Assembly (NCBI RefSeq): GCF_033097365.1
Contig: NZ_AP028461.1
Coordinates: 4,030,001-4,094,000 of the forward strand
DNA from: Actinoplanes sichuanensis
Lineage (GTDB): Bacteria > Actinomycetota > Actinomycetes > Mycobacteriales > Micromonosporaceae
Reading direction: 5' to 3'
Length of the DNA stretch: 64,000 bases
Part shown: in pieces, positions 1-7,983 of the stretch
How positions within the stretch are numbered: position 1 is the stretch's first letter
How the letters are laid out: every line of letters starts with the position of its first letter
Notes under the pieces: generated by a model
What the model saw: the letters and a program-made list of their open reading frames with translations, nothing else
The model's database searches: none
Told to the model about the DNA's origin: nothing
Made by a program: the position numbers and the translations under genes

Positions 1-1237
1 CCATGTGGTGCAGCATCCGGCAGAAGTGCTCGCAGAGCAGCCCGATCTTCAACGTCCAGGACGAGTTGGTGTACCCGATCGCATACGCGAAATTCGGCAC
101 CCCGGAGAGCATCATCCCCTTGTACGCGACGGTGTCCGACAATCGGACCGGGGTGCCGTCGACGGTGATCGGGACACCGCCGAAGGCCAGCACGTTCAGG
201 CCGGTCGCGGTGACGATGATGTCGGCTTCCAGTTCCCGGCCGGATTCCAGGAGCACCCCGTTCTCGGTGAACGACAGGATCCGGTCGGTGACCACCGATG
301 CCCTGCCCTGGCGGATCGACCGGAACAGATCACCGTCGGGTACCACGCACAACCGCTGGTCCCATGGGTCGTACGGCGGGTTGAAATGCTCGTCGACGGG
401 ATAGCCCGGCGGCAGCCGGCGGACGTTGACCCATCGGATGAGCTTGCGGGTCGCGGTCGGGTAGCGTTTCGACAGACCCCAGATGATCTTCTGTTGGGTG
501 ATGTTCTTACGCCTGGTCCAGGCGTATCCGCGCTGCTCGCCGAGATACCTGCGCAGCGCTTTGGCGAGGGCGTCCTTCGTCGGTGCGGGCACCACGTAGG
601 TGGGTGTGCGCTGCAGCATCGTCACGTGCGCGGCGTCGGCGGCCATCGCCGGGACGATGGTGACCGCGGTGGCGCCGCTGCCGATCACGACGATCCGTCT
701 GCCGCGGTGGTCGAGGTCGTCCGGCCAGTGCTGCGGGTGCACGATGGTGCCGCGGAACCGTTCACGGCCGGCGAAGGCCGGGGTGAAGCCCTCGTCGTAA
801 CGGTAGTAGCCGCTGGCGGAGAAGAGCCAACCGCAGGTCAGGGTGGTTCGCTCGCCGGTGTCGGTGCGTTGCACGTCGACCGTCCAGCGGGCCCGCTCGG
901 TCGACCAGGCCGCGCCGACGACCCGGTGGTGGTAGCGGATGTGGGCGTCGAGGCCGTTCTCGGTGGCGGTCTCCCGCAGGTAGGCCAGGATGCGCGGCGC
1001 GGAGGCGATCGATTCCTCGTCGCGCCACGGTTTGAACTCATACCCGAAGGTGTGCAGGTCCGAATCCGATCGGATGCCGGGGTACCGGAACAGGTCCCAG
1101 GTCCCGCCGGAGGCGGCCCGGGCCTCGAGGATCGCGAAGCTGTGTCCGGGAAGCTCGGTGCGCAGGTAGCGTCCGGCGCCGATGCCGGAGATGCCGGCCC
1201 CGACGATCAGCACGTCGAGATGTTCGAAGGTGGTCAT
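1..1237 (-). CDS. Flavin-containing (Baeyer-Villiger type) monooxygenase, EthA-like, 3' end cut by window
   Basis: NAD(P)H- and FAD-dependent monooxygenase that would oxygenate ketones, thioethers or similar substrates in the cytosol. The start ATG is at 1237 and 412 codons are visible before the window edge; the family is usually about 490 residues, so the C-terminus is missing. The FAD Rossmann motif GAGISG lies at residues 13-18. The Baeyer-Villiger fingerprint F-x-G-x3-H-x3-W appears as FRGTIVHPQHW (about residues 161-171), directly followed by the second Rossmann motif GSGATA for NADPH. This order is that of class B flavin monooxygenases such as mycobacterial EthA. Substrate cannot be told. 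It is divergent from the gene at 1580. Confidence 0.88.
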   Translation of the reverse strand, partial: MTTFEHLDVLIVGAGISGIGAGRYLRTELPGHSFAILEARAASGGTWDLFRYPGIRSDSDLHTFGYEFKPWRDEESIASAPRILAYLRETATENGLDAHIRYHHRVVGAAWSTERARWTVDVQRTDTGERTTLTCGWLFSASGYYRYDEGFTPAFAGRERFRGTIVHPQHWPDDLDHRGRRIVVIGSGATAVTIVPAMAADAAHVTMLQRTPTYVVPAPTKDALAKALRRYLGEQRGYAWTRRKNITQQKIIWGLSKRYPTATRKLIRWVNVRRLPPGYPVDEHFNPPYDPWDQRLCVVPDGDLFRSIRQGRASVVTDRILSFTENGVLLESGRELEADIIVTATGLNVLAFGGVPITVDGTPVRLSDTVAYKGMMLSGVPNFAYAIGYTNSSWTLKIGLLCEHFCRMLHHM

Positions 1238-1579
1238 GCCGCTCCGCTCGCCGTCGACTGCTGACAGGCCTCCAGGATCGGCAACCGGGGTCACGCGGCG
1301 CGAGAGAGGAATGCACCGGATCGGCGACCGGATGGTGCAGAGTGCAACACCCCGGAACCGGTCGGCCGTTCGGACGCCGGCGCGGGCTGCAAGATCCATC
1401 ACGCCACCGCAGCGCGACGACGTGGACCGGGCCCGCCGTCGCGGAGGCCGGCCGCTGAACTTCGACGCCGAGCGGCGCAGCCCCTCAACCCGTGGACCGG
1501 GAGTCCGATAGAGGCATCAGCGCACGGACGCCGAAGCACGGCCATGAGCCGGGCTGATTCACCTGAGGAGATCATCGCT
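1238..1579. other. Divergent intergenic region, no gene seen
   Basis: About 340 bases between the monooxygenase start and the GTG start at 1580. It must hold both promoters. I see no convincing coding frame, no strong terminator and no clear -35/-10 pair. A weak 6-base inverted repeat (TGCACC/GGTGCA) lies near 1313-1340. Confidence 0.5.
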
Positions 1580-2446
1580 GTGACGAACGAGGACGCCGCC
1601 CACCCCGCGGGCGCCGAAAGCTACGGCCCTGCCCAGCACTACGCCGCGCCGCAGCCACCGTTCGTCGGGCCGCCCTCGACCGCGCCCCGGATGCGGGGAC
1701 GGGCCGCCGTGGTGATCGCCGGTGTGGCCGGTCTGCTGGTGTTGAGCGGTGGCGCCGCACTCGGCAGCACCGCGTACGCCAAGAGTGAGCTGTGCCCGAT
1801 CGTCGCCGACGAGAACGGATCGTTCATGGACGCGACCAAGAGCAGCGACGACGCCGGCGCGGCGTTGAGCGGACTCCAGTCTCAGCTGCAGACCAAGGCC
1901 CGGATGCTGGTGTTCGACGACGAGTTGCAGTCCGCCGTACGAGGTCTGGCCGGTGATGTCGGCCAGGCGGCGACGCTGCGACGCGCGATCGCCGCCAATC
2001 CCGGCGCCGGCATGGGCGATTACTTCGCGGAGTTGCTGTCGCTGTTCGGGTCGATGAACACCCATGTCCGCGAGGCGCAGCTGGCGTGCGGGCTGCCGGC
2101 AACCGGTATCCGGACGGCGTCCGACGACACGTCGGGCCCGCTCGCGACCAAGATCTCCGCGGAGGCGACGGTCGGCGAGCAGACGGAGGCCGACCGGCAG
2201 GCTGAGCTCGAACGCCAGGAGCAGCAGTGCCAGGACTCCATGGACGAGCTCAACGAGAGTTACAGCAGGACCTATCGGGAGAAGAGCGACCTGCTGGCGC
2301 AGCTTCTCGGTGATGAGATCGAGCCCGAGAGTTACGAAGGCCTCGACGACTCACTGACCGACGAGCTGCACACCGTCATGGAAGACCAGACGGCGCTCGA
2401 GCAGTCCGCCGAGTGTTCCCAGTTCCGGCTCGACCGCAAGTATTGA
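1580..2446 (+). CDS. Membrane-anchored protein of unknown function
   Basis: A 288-residue protein. GTG at 1580 is preferred because GAGGAG (1565-1570) sits 9 bases upstream; an in-frame ATG at 1544 has no such site. The N-terminus is short, proline- and alanine-rich and cytosolic. One hydrophobic segment follows (about residues 43-68, AAVVIAGVAGLLVLSGGAAL), so most of the protein should be outside. The exterior part is helical and charged, with four cysteines (CPI, ACGL, QCQD, ECSQ) that could form disulfides. I recognise no named family. Confidence 0.72.
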   Translation: MTNEDAAHPAGAESYGPAQHYAAPQPPFVGPPSTAPRMRGRAAVVIAGVAGLLVLSGGAALGSTAYAKSELCPIVADENGSFMDATKSSDDAGAALSGLQSQLQTKARMLVFDDELQSAVRGLAGDVGQAATLRRAIAANPGAGMGDYFAELLSLFGSMNTHVREAQLACGLPATGIRTASDDTSGPLATKISAEATVGEQTEADRQAELERQEQQCQDSMDELNESYSRTYREKSDLLAQLLGDEIEPESYEGLDDSLTDELHTVMEDQTALEQSAECSQFRLDRKY

Positions 2447-2466
2447 GCGCGGCGTGGATGATCTTG

Positions 2467-2497
2467 TTGACGTAGTGGGGCGGCACGGCTGTTTAAT
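2467..2497 (+). promoter_or_regulatory. Possible housekeeping promoter
   Basis: TTGACG (2467-2472) and TTTAAT (2492-2497) with a 19-base spacer lie 34 bases before the methyltransferase start. The spacer is longer than ideal. The AT-rich -10 stands out in this GC-rich DNA. Confidence 0.3.
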
Positions 2498-2530
2498 AGA
2501 CCGCCTTGATCGGCCGGTACGCCGTACCGT

Positions 2531-3235
2531 ATGCCGGTGAATTCGGTTTATCGGGCCGCTGCCGCGGCCGGCTTGAGTTACAACGCTCCCCTCGGTGCAC
2601 AGCGGGCCGCCGATCTGACCGGGCGGCTCGCGCCGGACCGGCCGGGGTGGCGGGCCCTTGATCTGGGGTGCGGTAGCGGTGAGCTGCTGATGCAGCTGTG
2701 CGCGGCCTACCGGATCGCCGGTGACGGTGTCGAGAGTGATGCCGCCGCCGGTGAACGGGCCCGGCAACGCGCGGCCGAACGCGAACTGTCGGCACAGGTG
2801 ACGTTCCACAGCCAGGACGCCGCCGTCTGGAGCAAACCTGCTGAGCTGGTCGTCAACATCGGGGCCGGGCACATCTGGGGCGACACCGGCCAGGCGTTGA
2901 CGGCGTTGCACCGGCTCACCGAGCCCGGTGGGAAGGCGCTGTTCGCCGACGGTTTCTACCGGGCCGCTCCCGACGACAACGTCCGGGAGATGTTCGGTGA
3001 CCTGCCGGATCTGGCGGCGTTGGCGCGGGCGGCGGTGGACGCCGGGTTCCGTCCGCTGCACATCGCCGAGTCGACGCTGGCCGAGTGGGACGACTTCGAG
3101 TCGGACTGGCGGGCGGGTGTCGAGCGCCTCGGCACGCCGGACGCCCGCGCGTTCGCCGACCAGCGGCGCGACGGCTATCTCGGCGGCTACCGCGGGGTGG
3201 TCGGTTTCGGGTGGCTGATCCTGACCCCGGCCTGA
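2531..3235 (+). CDS. Class I SAM-dependent methyltransferase
   Basis: 234 residues. Motif I of the SAM-binding Rossmann fold reads ALDLGCGSGELL at about residues 38-49, followed by an acidic position (GVESDAAAGERAR) that would hold the ribose. Motif IV region reads ELVVNIGAGHIWGD, and the post-motif region (LTEPGGKALFADGFY) matches the family. Its substrate is unknown. It stands alone between a membrane protein gene and a convergent HIT gene, so context gives no pathway. Confidence 0.85.
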   Translation: MPVNSVYRAAAAAGLSYNAPLGAQRAADLTGRLAPDRPGWRALDLGCGSGELLMQLCAAYRIAGDGVESDAAAGERARQRAAERELSAQVTFHSQDAAVWSKPAELVVNIGAGHIWGDTGQALTALHRLTEPGGKALFADGFYRAAPDDNVREMFGDLPDLAALARAAVDAGFRPLHIAESTLAEWDDFESDWRAGVERLGTPDARAFADQRRDGYLGGYRGVVGFGWLILTPA

Positions 3236-3275
3236 GCCGGTAGGACGGCGGATCAACAGAGGATCAACGGCGTTT

Positions 3276-3698
3276 TCACGGTACGTACGAGGCGTGGCCG
3301 TGGTCGCGCAGGGCGGTCCGCAGCCGTTCGGCGGCGTCGTCCAGCGCGGCCTGGTCGTTCTCGACGGCGATCCGGTTGAAGTCGAGGTCGCTCATGTCCC
3401 ACATCGGGCTGACGTGCACGTGGGCGTGCGGGACTTCGAGTCCGGCGATGGCCAGTGCGGCACGCGGTGCGCCGAACGCCTGCTCGACGGCCCGGCCGAC
3501 CGCCTGGGCGACGGTCATCACCCGGCCGAGCAGCTCGGGCGGCAGGTCGGTCCACTTGTCGATCTCCTGGCGGGGAACGACGAGGGTGTGCCCGGCGCGC
3601 AGCGGTGCGATGGTCAGGAAGGCCACCACCTGGTCGTCCTGCCAGACGAACCGGCCGGGCAGGGCGCCGGTGATGATCTGCGTGAAGACACTTGTCAT
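3276..3698 (-). CDS. HIT family protein (histidine triad nucleotide hydrolase)
   Basis: 140 residues, the normal length for a HIT-domain hydrolase acting on AMP- or nucleoside-phosphate conjugates. The histidine triad H-x-H-x-H appears as HAHVHVSP near residue 90, and the N-terminal segment IITGALPGRFVWQDDQVVAFLTIAPLR fits the HIT fold (residue D/N contacts to ribose). Cytosolic. Converges on the methyltransferase with about 40 bases between stops and has no obvious operon partner. Confidence 0.9.
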   Translation of the reverse strand: MTSVFTQIITGALPGRFVWQDDQVVAFLTIAPLRAGHTLVVPRQEIDKWTDLPPELLGRVMTVAQAVGRAVEQAFGAPRAALAIAGLEVPHAHVHVSPMWDMSDLDFNRIAVENDQAALDDAAERLRTALRDHGHASYVP

Positions 3699-3747
3699 AC
3701 CGGCATTCTCCTCATCGGCCGGGGACGGGCGAAGCCGGACCGCCCGT

Positions 3748-4377
3748 TCAGCGGACCCGCACCGGCCGGGCCAGGCAGGCCGTCCGGAGCGCCTCGATCC
3801 GGGTGGCCAGGTCGGCGTCGGCCATCAGGTCGGCGGCGTAGTGGCGGACCAGGTGCACCAGGTCGCCGGGGCGTTCGATGCGCAGGGCCAGGTCGACGGC
3901 GTCGCGGAACACGGCCAGGTATTCGCGCCGTACCGCGGTGACCGGGGCGGGCCCGGGCCCGTACCGCATGGGTCCGGTTCGCATGGCGAGCATGGCGGCG
4001 AAGGTGTCGAGGGCGGCGCGGTCGTCGTGTCCGGCTTCGAGGACCCGGGCTCGGGCGACGCCGTCACGGAACCGCATGAGGTCGAGGGTGTCGGGGGTGG
4101 CCATCAGGCGGTAGCCGTCGCCGGCGCGGATGATGCGGCGTCCTTCGGAGTGTTTCGGCAGGCCGGGTTCGAGCAGCCGGCGTAGGCCGCCGATGTGTCG
4201 GTAGATCATGTTGGGTCCGGTCGGTGGGGCGTCCGGGCCCCACACGCAGTCGACCAGGTCGTCGCGGGGCACGCCCCGGCCCACCTGTGCGGCGAGCGCG
4301 AGCAGGATGGATCGTTGCGGGTGGCTCGCCACCAGTGTCGCCCGGCCGTGTCGGCGGACGGTGATCGCGCCCAGCAC
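3748..4377 (-). CDS. SARP-like winged-helix protein with BTAD-like C-terminus
   Basis: 209 residues from GTG 4377. No ATG, GTG or TTG lies further upstream in frame before the oppositely oriented gene at 4546, so this is the only standard start. Residues 1-90 look like the OmpR-type DNA-binding domain of AfsR/SARP regulators (ITVLGAITVRRHG, later GRGVPRDDLVDCVWG and MIYRHIGGLRRLLEPG). The rest is helical and resembles a shortened bacterial transcriptional activation domain. Members normally regulate secondary metabolism or stress genes, but no cluster is beside it. The ribosome site is weak, so the start is uncertain. Confidence 0.65.
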   Translation of the reverse strand: MLGAITVRRHGRATLVASHPQRSILLALAAQVGRGVPRDDLVDCVWGPDAPPTGPNMIYRHIGGLRRLLEPGLPKHSEGRRIIRAGDGYRLMATPDTLDLMRFRDGVARARVLEAGHDDRAALDTFAAMLAMRTGPMRYGPGPAPVTAVRREYLAVFRDAVDLALRIERPGDLVHLVRHYAADLMADADLATRIEALRTACLARPVRVR

Positions 4378-4545
4378 GGTGATGGCCGCGTCGTCGTGTC
4401 CCTGCCCGGTGATGGTCGCCTCCCCGGATTTCGTGATGTGCCGGCGAATGTAGACGCGCCACGACGACGATTCGTTGACAACCGATCGACGAAACTTCGG
4501 ATCGTGCCCATCCGGTGTCCGACGGTCACGTGGGAGCATCGGGGA

Positions 4546-4917
4546 ATGCTGCGGGGACGACTGTTGGCCGAGAGCTTGCGCGTCGGCTGGGATCTGCGGG
4601 TGCCGTCGCTGCGGGTCGTCCGGCTCGGTCGGCATGACGTGTCGGGTTCGACGTCGGCCGGCCGGCCCGGCATCTGGACCTTCGTCGACTTCGAGGCACC
4701 CGATGATGCGGCGGACGCGCTGGCGGAGGCGTTGGCGGAATCGCTGTCCGGCGATCCAGGCTGGTATGCGGACTTCGAGGTCGGCGACGACCACGTCGTC
4801 GTCTTCGCCGGTCGCGTGTTCCGGTACACCAAGGGTGACCGGGCCGGGCGGGAGGCCGCCGTGGAGTACGGCCGGACCGTCGGCGTTCCCGAGCATCAAC
4901 TCGATTGGGGCGAGTAG
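4546..4917 (+). CDS. Hypothetical protein
   Basis: 123 residues starting MLRGRLLAESLRVGWDLRVPSL. The middle is strongly acidic with an alanine/leucine helix (DAADALAEALAESLSGDPGWYADFEVGDDHVVVFAGRVFRY). I recognise no family; the length and the pattern of short strands suggest a small alpha/beta cytosolic protein. It is divergent from the SARP-like gene and ends just before a very strong hairpin. Confidence 0.6.
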   Translation: MLRGRLLAESLRVGWDLRVPSLRVVRLGRHDVSGSTSAGRPGIWTFVDFEAPDDAADALAEALAESLSGDPGWYADFEVGDDHVVVFAGRVFRYTKGDRAGREAAVEYGRTVGVPEHQLDWGE

Positions 4918-4942
4918 GGCAGGCCCCGACCCGCTGATCCAC

Positions 4943-4982
4943 GGCCCGGCCCGGCGCCTCCGTGGAGGCGCCGGGCCGGGCC
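4943..4982. terminator. Bidirectional hairpin terminator
   Basis: A perfect 19-base inverted repeat (arms 4943-4961 and 4964-4982, arm start GGCCCGGCCCGG) with almost no loop lies between the convergent stops at 4917 and 4990. There is no U-tract, as is common in high-GC actinobacteria. Confidence 0.85.
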
Positions 4983-4989
4983 GGTCAGG

Positions 4990-7263
4990 TCAGACTCCGC
5001 GGCATTGGAAGGTCGCCTTCGAGCCGTGGAAGACCGCGTCGCCGAAGGCGAAGATGCCGCCGTCGCAGCCGTTGAGCCAGTAGCCGCCGGCGCTCGGGGT
5101 GACCGACATGCCGGTGATGTGGCCGTTGAGTGATCGGCCGGCCATCGAGCCGTGGAATCCGGCGTTGCCGAAGGCGAACACGCCGCCGTCCTCGGCGGTC
5201 ATCCAGTACCCGCCGCCGTCGGGGGTGACGTCCATGTCGACGATCGGCGCGTTGAGTGGCTTGCCGCCCATCGAGCCGTGGAATCCGGCGTTGCCGAACG
5301 CGAAGATGCCGCCGTCTTTCGCGGCCAGCCAGTAGCCGCCGCCGTTCGCGGTGGCGCCGATCGCGGTGACCGGCTTGTTGAGCGGCTTGCCGCCCATCGA
5401 GCCGAAGAAGCCGGCGTCGCCGAAGGCGAAGACGCCGCCGTCGGCGGCGGCGAGCCAATACCCCTTGCCGGTGCGGGTGACGGCCATCCCGACGACCGGG
5501 GCGTTGAGCGGTTTGCCGCCCATCGACCCGTAGAAGCCGGCGTTGCCGAAGGCGAAGACGCCGCCGTCGCGGCCGACCAGCCAGTAGCCGCCGTTGTCGG
5601 GGGTGCGGGTCATGCCGATGATGTCGGTGACCCGTACGTTGAGGCCCGGTAGCGATCCGTGGAACGGGGCGTCGCCGTAGGAGAACACGCCGCCGTAGGT
5701 GTCCACCTGCCAGTATCCGTTGCCGGTCGAGGTGGCGGTGACGTCGGCGGCGGTGGGCAGCATGGCCACGGTGAAGGTGCCGCTGGTGGTCGCGGCGGCA
5801 CCGGACGGGTCGCGCACGGTGACGTCGAGGCGGTATCCGGTTCCGGGGTCGAGGCGGTGTGCGGGAACGGTCCAGCTCAGCCGGGTCGGGCCGGACGAGA
5901 CGTCGACCGACGGGCCGGTGACGCGGAAGGTCGCGGTGAGTGTGTCGCCGTCGGGGTCGGTTGCGGCGACGGTGAACGCCGGTGTGGTGCCGGCCACCAC
6001 GGTGCCGTAGCGGGGTGTCACTCCGGAGACGACCGGTTCCCGGTTCGGCAAGGACAGCGTCCTGGTGGCCTTGGCGGGGATGCCGTCGTTGTCGGTGACG
6101 GTCAGGGTCACCGTCGGCTCGGTGATCCCGGCGAACGAGGTGGTCAGTGTCCGGCCCGTTCCGATCTGGCGGTTGCCGGAGGTCCAGGTCCACGACGCGA
6201 TGGTGCCGTCCGGGTCGGTCGACGGGCTGCCGTCGAGGGTGACCCGGTTACCGGCGCCGGTCAGGCGGTCGGCGGTGAATGCGGCCACCGGCGGTTTGTT
6301 CCCCGGTTGCGGGGCGGGTCCGGTGGCCGGCGGTGGGACGGACACGACCGGGTGGGCGCGCAGGTAGCTCGCGACCACGTTCTTGATCGCGTTCTGGCCC
6401 TCCTTCATCGGGTGCGCCGAGATGGTGTTCCATTTACCGCTGGGTGCGGTGATGCTGCGCATCCACGACGGGTCGGTGCACAGCTCGTGGCCCTTCATCG
6501 TGTCGGTGACGTCGACGTACTCCACGCCGGCGAGCCTGGTCTGGGCGAGGATCTGCCCGTTCATCTTGATCACCAGGTCGTTCATCTTGCCGAGCGAGCC
6601 GGGCAGGCCGTTCGCCCAGGAGCAGCGGGTGTACGCCCGCAGGCCGGTCGCGAACAGGCGCGGGTAGCCGACGATGACGACCCGGCCGGTCGGTACCTGG
6701 TCCTTGACGGCGCGGTAGACCTCTTTGAGGCAGGTGTAGCCGTCGGCGGCCTCACGGGAGTCGGTGCAGTCGGCGAGTCTGTCGATGGCCTTACCGGCGG
6801 CGTTGATGGCGTCCGAGCACTTCTTGCCGCCCCAGACGTAGCAGGCCTCGGCGACCTTGCCGAAGCCGGCGTCGTTGCCGCCGATGGTCATGGTGACCAG
6901 TTCCGGGCGGGGGTTCAGCCTCTTGAGCCGGTTGATCTGCGGCTCGGCGCCGTTCTGGGTGGCCGTCGTGATGTGTTTGGTGAGCGCCCCCGAGCAGGCG
7001 AGGTGCGCGATACTCAGCCTGTTGGCGGGGTCGGCGGCGAGCATCCGTCCCCAGGCCAGGTCGCTGCGGTGACAGTCGTCGGCGGTGCCGAGGTCGTACC
7101 TGCTGTTGACGGCGTAGGTGCCTTCGCCGGAGGAGTACGAGTCGCCCATCGCGACGTAGCGGATCGAAGTGGCCGCCGACGCCGGGGTGACGGCGACGAG
7201 CCCGGCAGCTGCGATACAGAGAGTGACCACTCCTGCTCGAAACCAGGATATTGCTGTCTTCAC
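4990..7263 (-). CDS. Secreted SGNH-hydrolase esterase with PKD domain and six C-terminal repeats
   Basis: 757 residues. GTG 7263 is chosen because AAGGAG (7268-7273) lies just upstream; an in-frame TTG at 7278 overlaps that site. Residues 1-31 are a signal peptide ending TPASAA. The SGNH esterase domain follows, with block I GDSYSSGEG (nucleophile Ser in GDS, residue 42), block III GGNDAG and the catalytic His in ISAHPMKEG near residue 287. This is the Streptomyces-type extracellular lipase/esterase family. A PKD domain (GSPSTDPDGTIASWTW) and an Ig-like segment come next, then six repeats of about 43 residues that probably bind a surface or polymer. Likely exported and acting on acyl esters. 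Confidence 0.88.
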   Translation of the reverse strand: MKTAISWFRAGVVTLCIAAAGLVAVTPASAATSIRYVAMGDSYSSGEGTYAVNSRYDLGTADDCHRSDLAWGRMLAADPANRLSIAHLACSGALTKHITTATQNGAEPQINRLKRLNPRPELVTMTIGGNDAGFGKVAEACYVWGGKKCSDAINAAGKAIDRLADCTDSREAADGYTCLKEVYRAVKDQVPTGRVVIVGYPRLFATGLRAYTRCSWANGLPGSLGKMNDLVIKMNGQILAQTRLAGVEYVDVTDTMKGHELCTDPSWMRSITAPSGKWNTISAHPMKEGQNAIKNVVASYLRAHPVVSVPPPATGPAPQPGNKPPVAAFTADRLTGAGNRVTLDGSPSTDPDGTIASWTWTSGNRQIGTGRTLTTSFAGITEPTVTLTVTDNDGIPAKATRTLSLPNREPVVSGVTPRYGTVVAGTTPAFTVAATDPDGDTLTATFRVTGPSVDVSSGPTRLSWTVPAHRLDPGTGYRLDVTVRDPSGAAATTSGTFTVAMLPTAADVTATSTGNGYWQVDTYGGVFSYGDAPFHGSLPGLNVRVTDIIGMTRTPDNGGYWLVGRDGGVFAFGNAGFYGSMGGKPLNAPVVGMAVTRTGKGYWLAAADGGVFAFGDAGFFGSMGGKPLNKPVTAIGATANGGGYWLAAKDGGIFAFGNAGFHGSMGGKPLNAPIVDMDVTPDGGGYWMTAEDGGVFAFGNAGFHGSMAGRSLNGHITGMSVTPSAGGYWLNGCDGGIFAFGDAVFHGSKATFQCRGV
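4993..5745 (-). repeat. Six tandem coding repeats (GYW...DGGVFAFG type)
   Basis: The C-terminal quarter of the esterase is six units of about 43 residues (about 130 bases). Each has a GYW start, a DGGVFAFG core and an F-x-GS-x3-G-x-LN turn. Units 2-5 are most alike; the first and last have diverged (SYGDAPFHGSLPG, FHGSKATFQC). They resemble beta-propeller or beta-solenoid blades. Confidence 0.85.
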
Positions 7264-7467
7264 GGTGCTCCTTGACAACCTTTGTCGGGTTCACCACGAA
7301 TCACAGCAGTAATCGCGAAACACACATATCCATCTGCCGGCCGGACCGGGTTCTCCGAAGAAGCCGGCGCGGCGACGAGCGGACTGATCACTTCGGGAAC
7401 GCCGGAGCCGGCCCGGCCGTCCGGCGGGATGGCCCGACGAACGGCCGAGGCGGCCGCGGCGGGCGTC

Positions 7468-7983
7468 TCAGGTCCCGGCCGGCCGCCGGGTCGCCAGGTA
7501 CAGCCAGACGGCCACCGCGGCCAGGACCACTCCCCCGCCGCCGACCGCGAGGGCCGGGCCGGTGGAGTCCCGGGCCGCGGCGGGGACGGTGGCCGCCGGT
7601 GCCGGGGCGGCGGCGGGCCGGGCCGGGTCGGCCAGGGTGAACGGGTAGGAGCCGTGGACGGTGTGCCCGTCGACCGACACCACCCGGAACGCCACCGTGT
7701 AGACGCCGTTGCTCAGCGCCCCGGTCAGAGTGAGCGTGCCGCGGGCGCCGTCGACGGTCACCGGTGACGCGGGCACCCGCTGCCGGGCCGCGTCGCTGAC
7801 CACGATGGTGGTGAAGTCGGCGTCCAGCCGTTCACTGAACCCGAGGGTGACGGCCGTGGGCGCGGCCGTCAAGGTGGTGTCCGCGGCCGGGTCGGCGGTC
7901 ACCAGTCGGGCGTGGGCCCAGGCCGGGGTGCCGGGCCCGAGTGCCGCCAGCACCGCCGCGACGGTCAGGAGCAGCCGTTTCAC
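7468..7983 (-). CDS. copC: CopC-domain copper-binding protein, membrane-tethered
   Basis: 171 residues from GTG 7983. A signal peptide ends at TPAWA, and the mature protein begins with His (AHARLVTADPAAD), the CopC N-terminal copper ligand. The core keeps the CopC pattern FSERLDADF and the C-terminal DGHTVHGSYPF with two further histidines. A proline/alanine linker and a C-terminal membrane helix (GGGGVVLAAVAVWLYLATRR) anchor it outside the cell. Its start overlaps the stop of the peroxidase gene by 4 bases (GTGA, 7980-7983). Last gene of the copper operon. Confidence 0.92.
   Translation of the reverse strand: MKRLLLTVAAVLAALGPGTPAWAHARLVTADPAADTTLTAAPTAVTLGFSERLDADFTTIVVSDAARQRVPASPVTVDGARGTLTLTGALSNGVYTVAFRVVSVDGHTVHGSYPFTLADPARPAAAPAPAATVPAAARDSTGPALAVGGGGVVLAAVAVWLYLATRRPAGT

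Noticed and set aside
5..1264. 419-residue plus-strand ORF opposite the monooxygenase
   Set aside because: Shadow frame of a GC-rich gene: Gly/Val/Asp/Arg-rich with no motif. The minus strand carries clear FAD and Baeyer-Villiger motifs.
5659..7275. 538-residue plus-strand ORF opposite the esterase
   Set aside because: Antisense shadow; no conserved motif, while the minus strand has signal peptide, GDS, GxND and PKD patterns.
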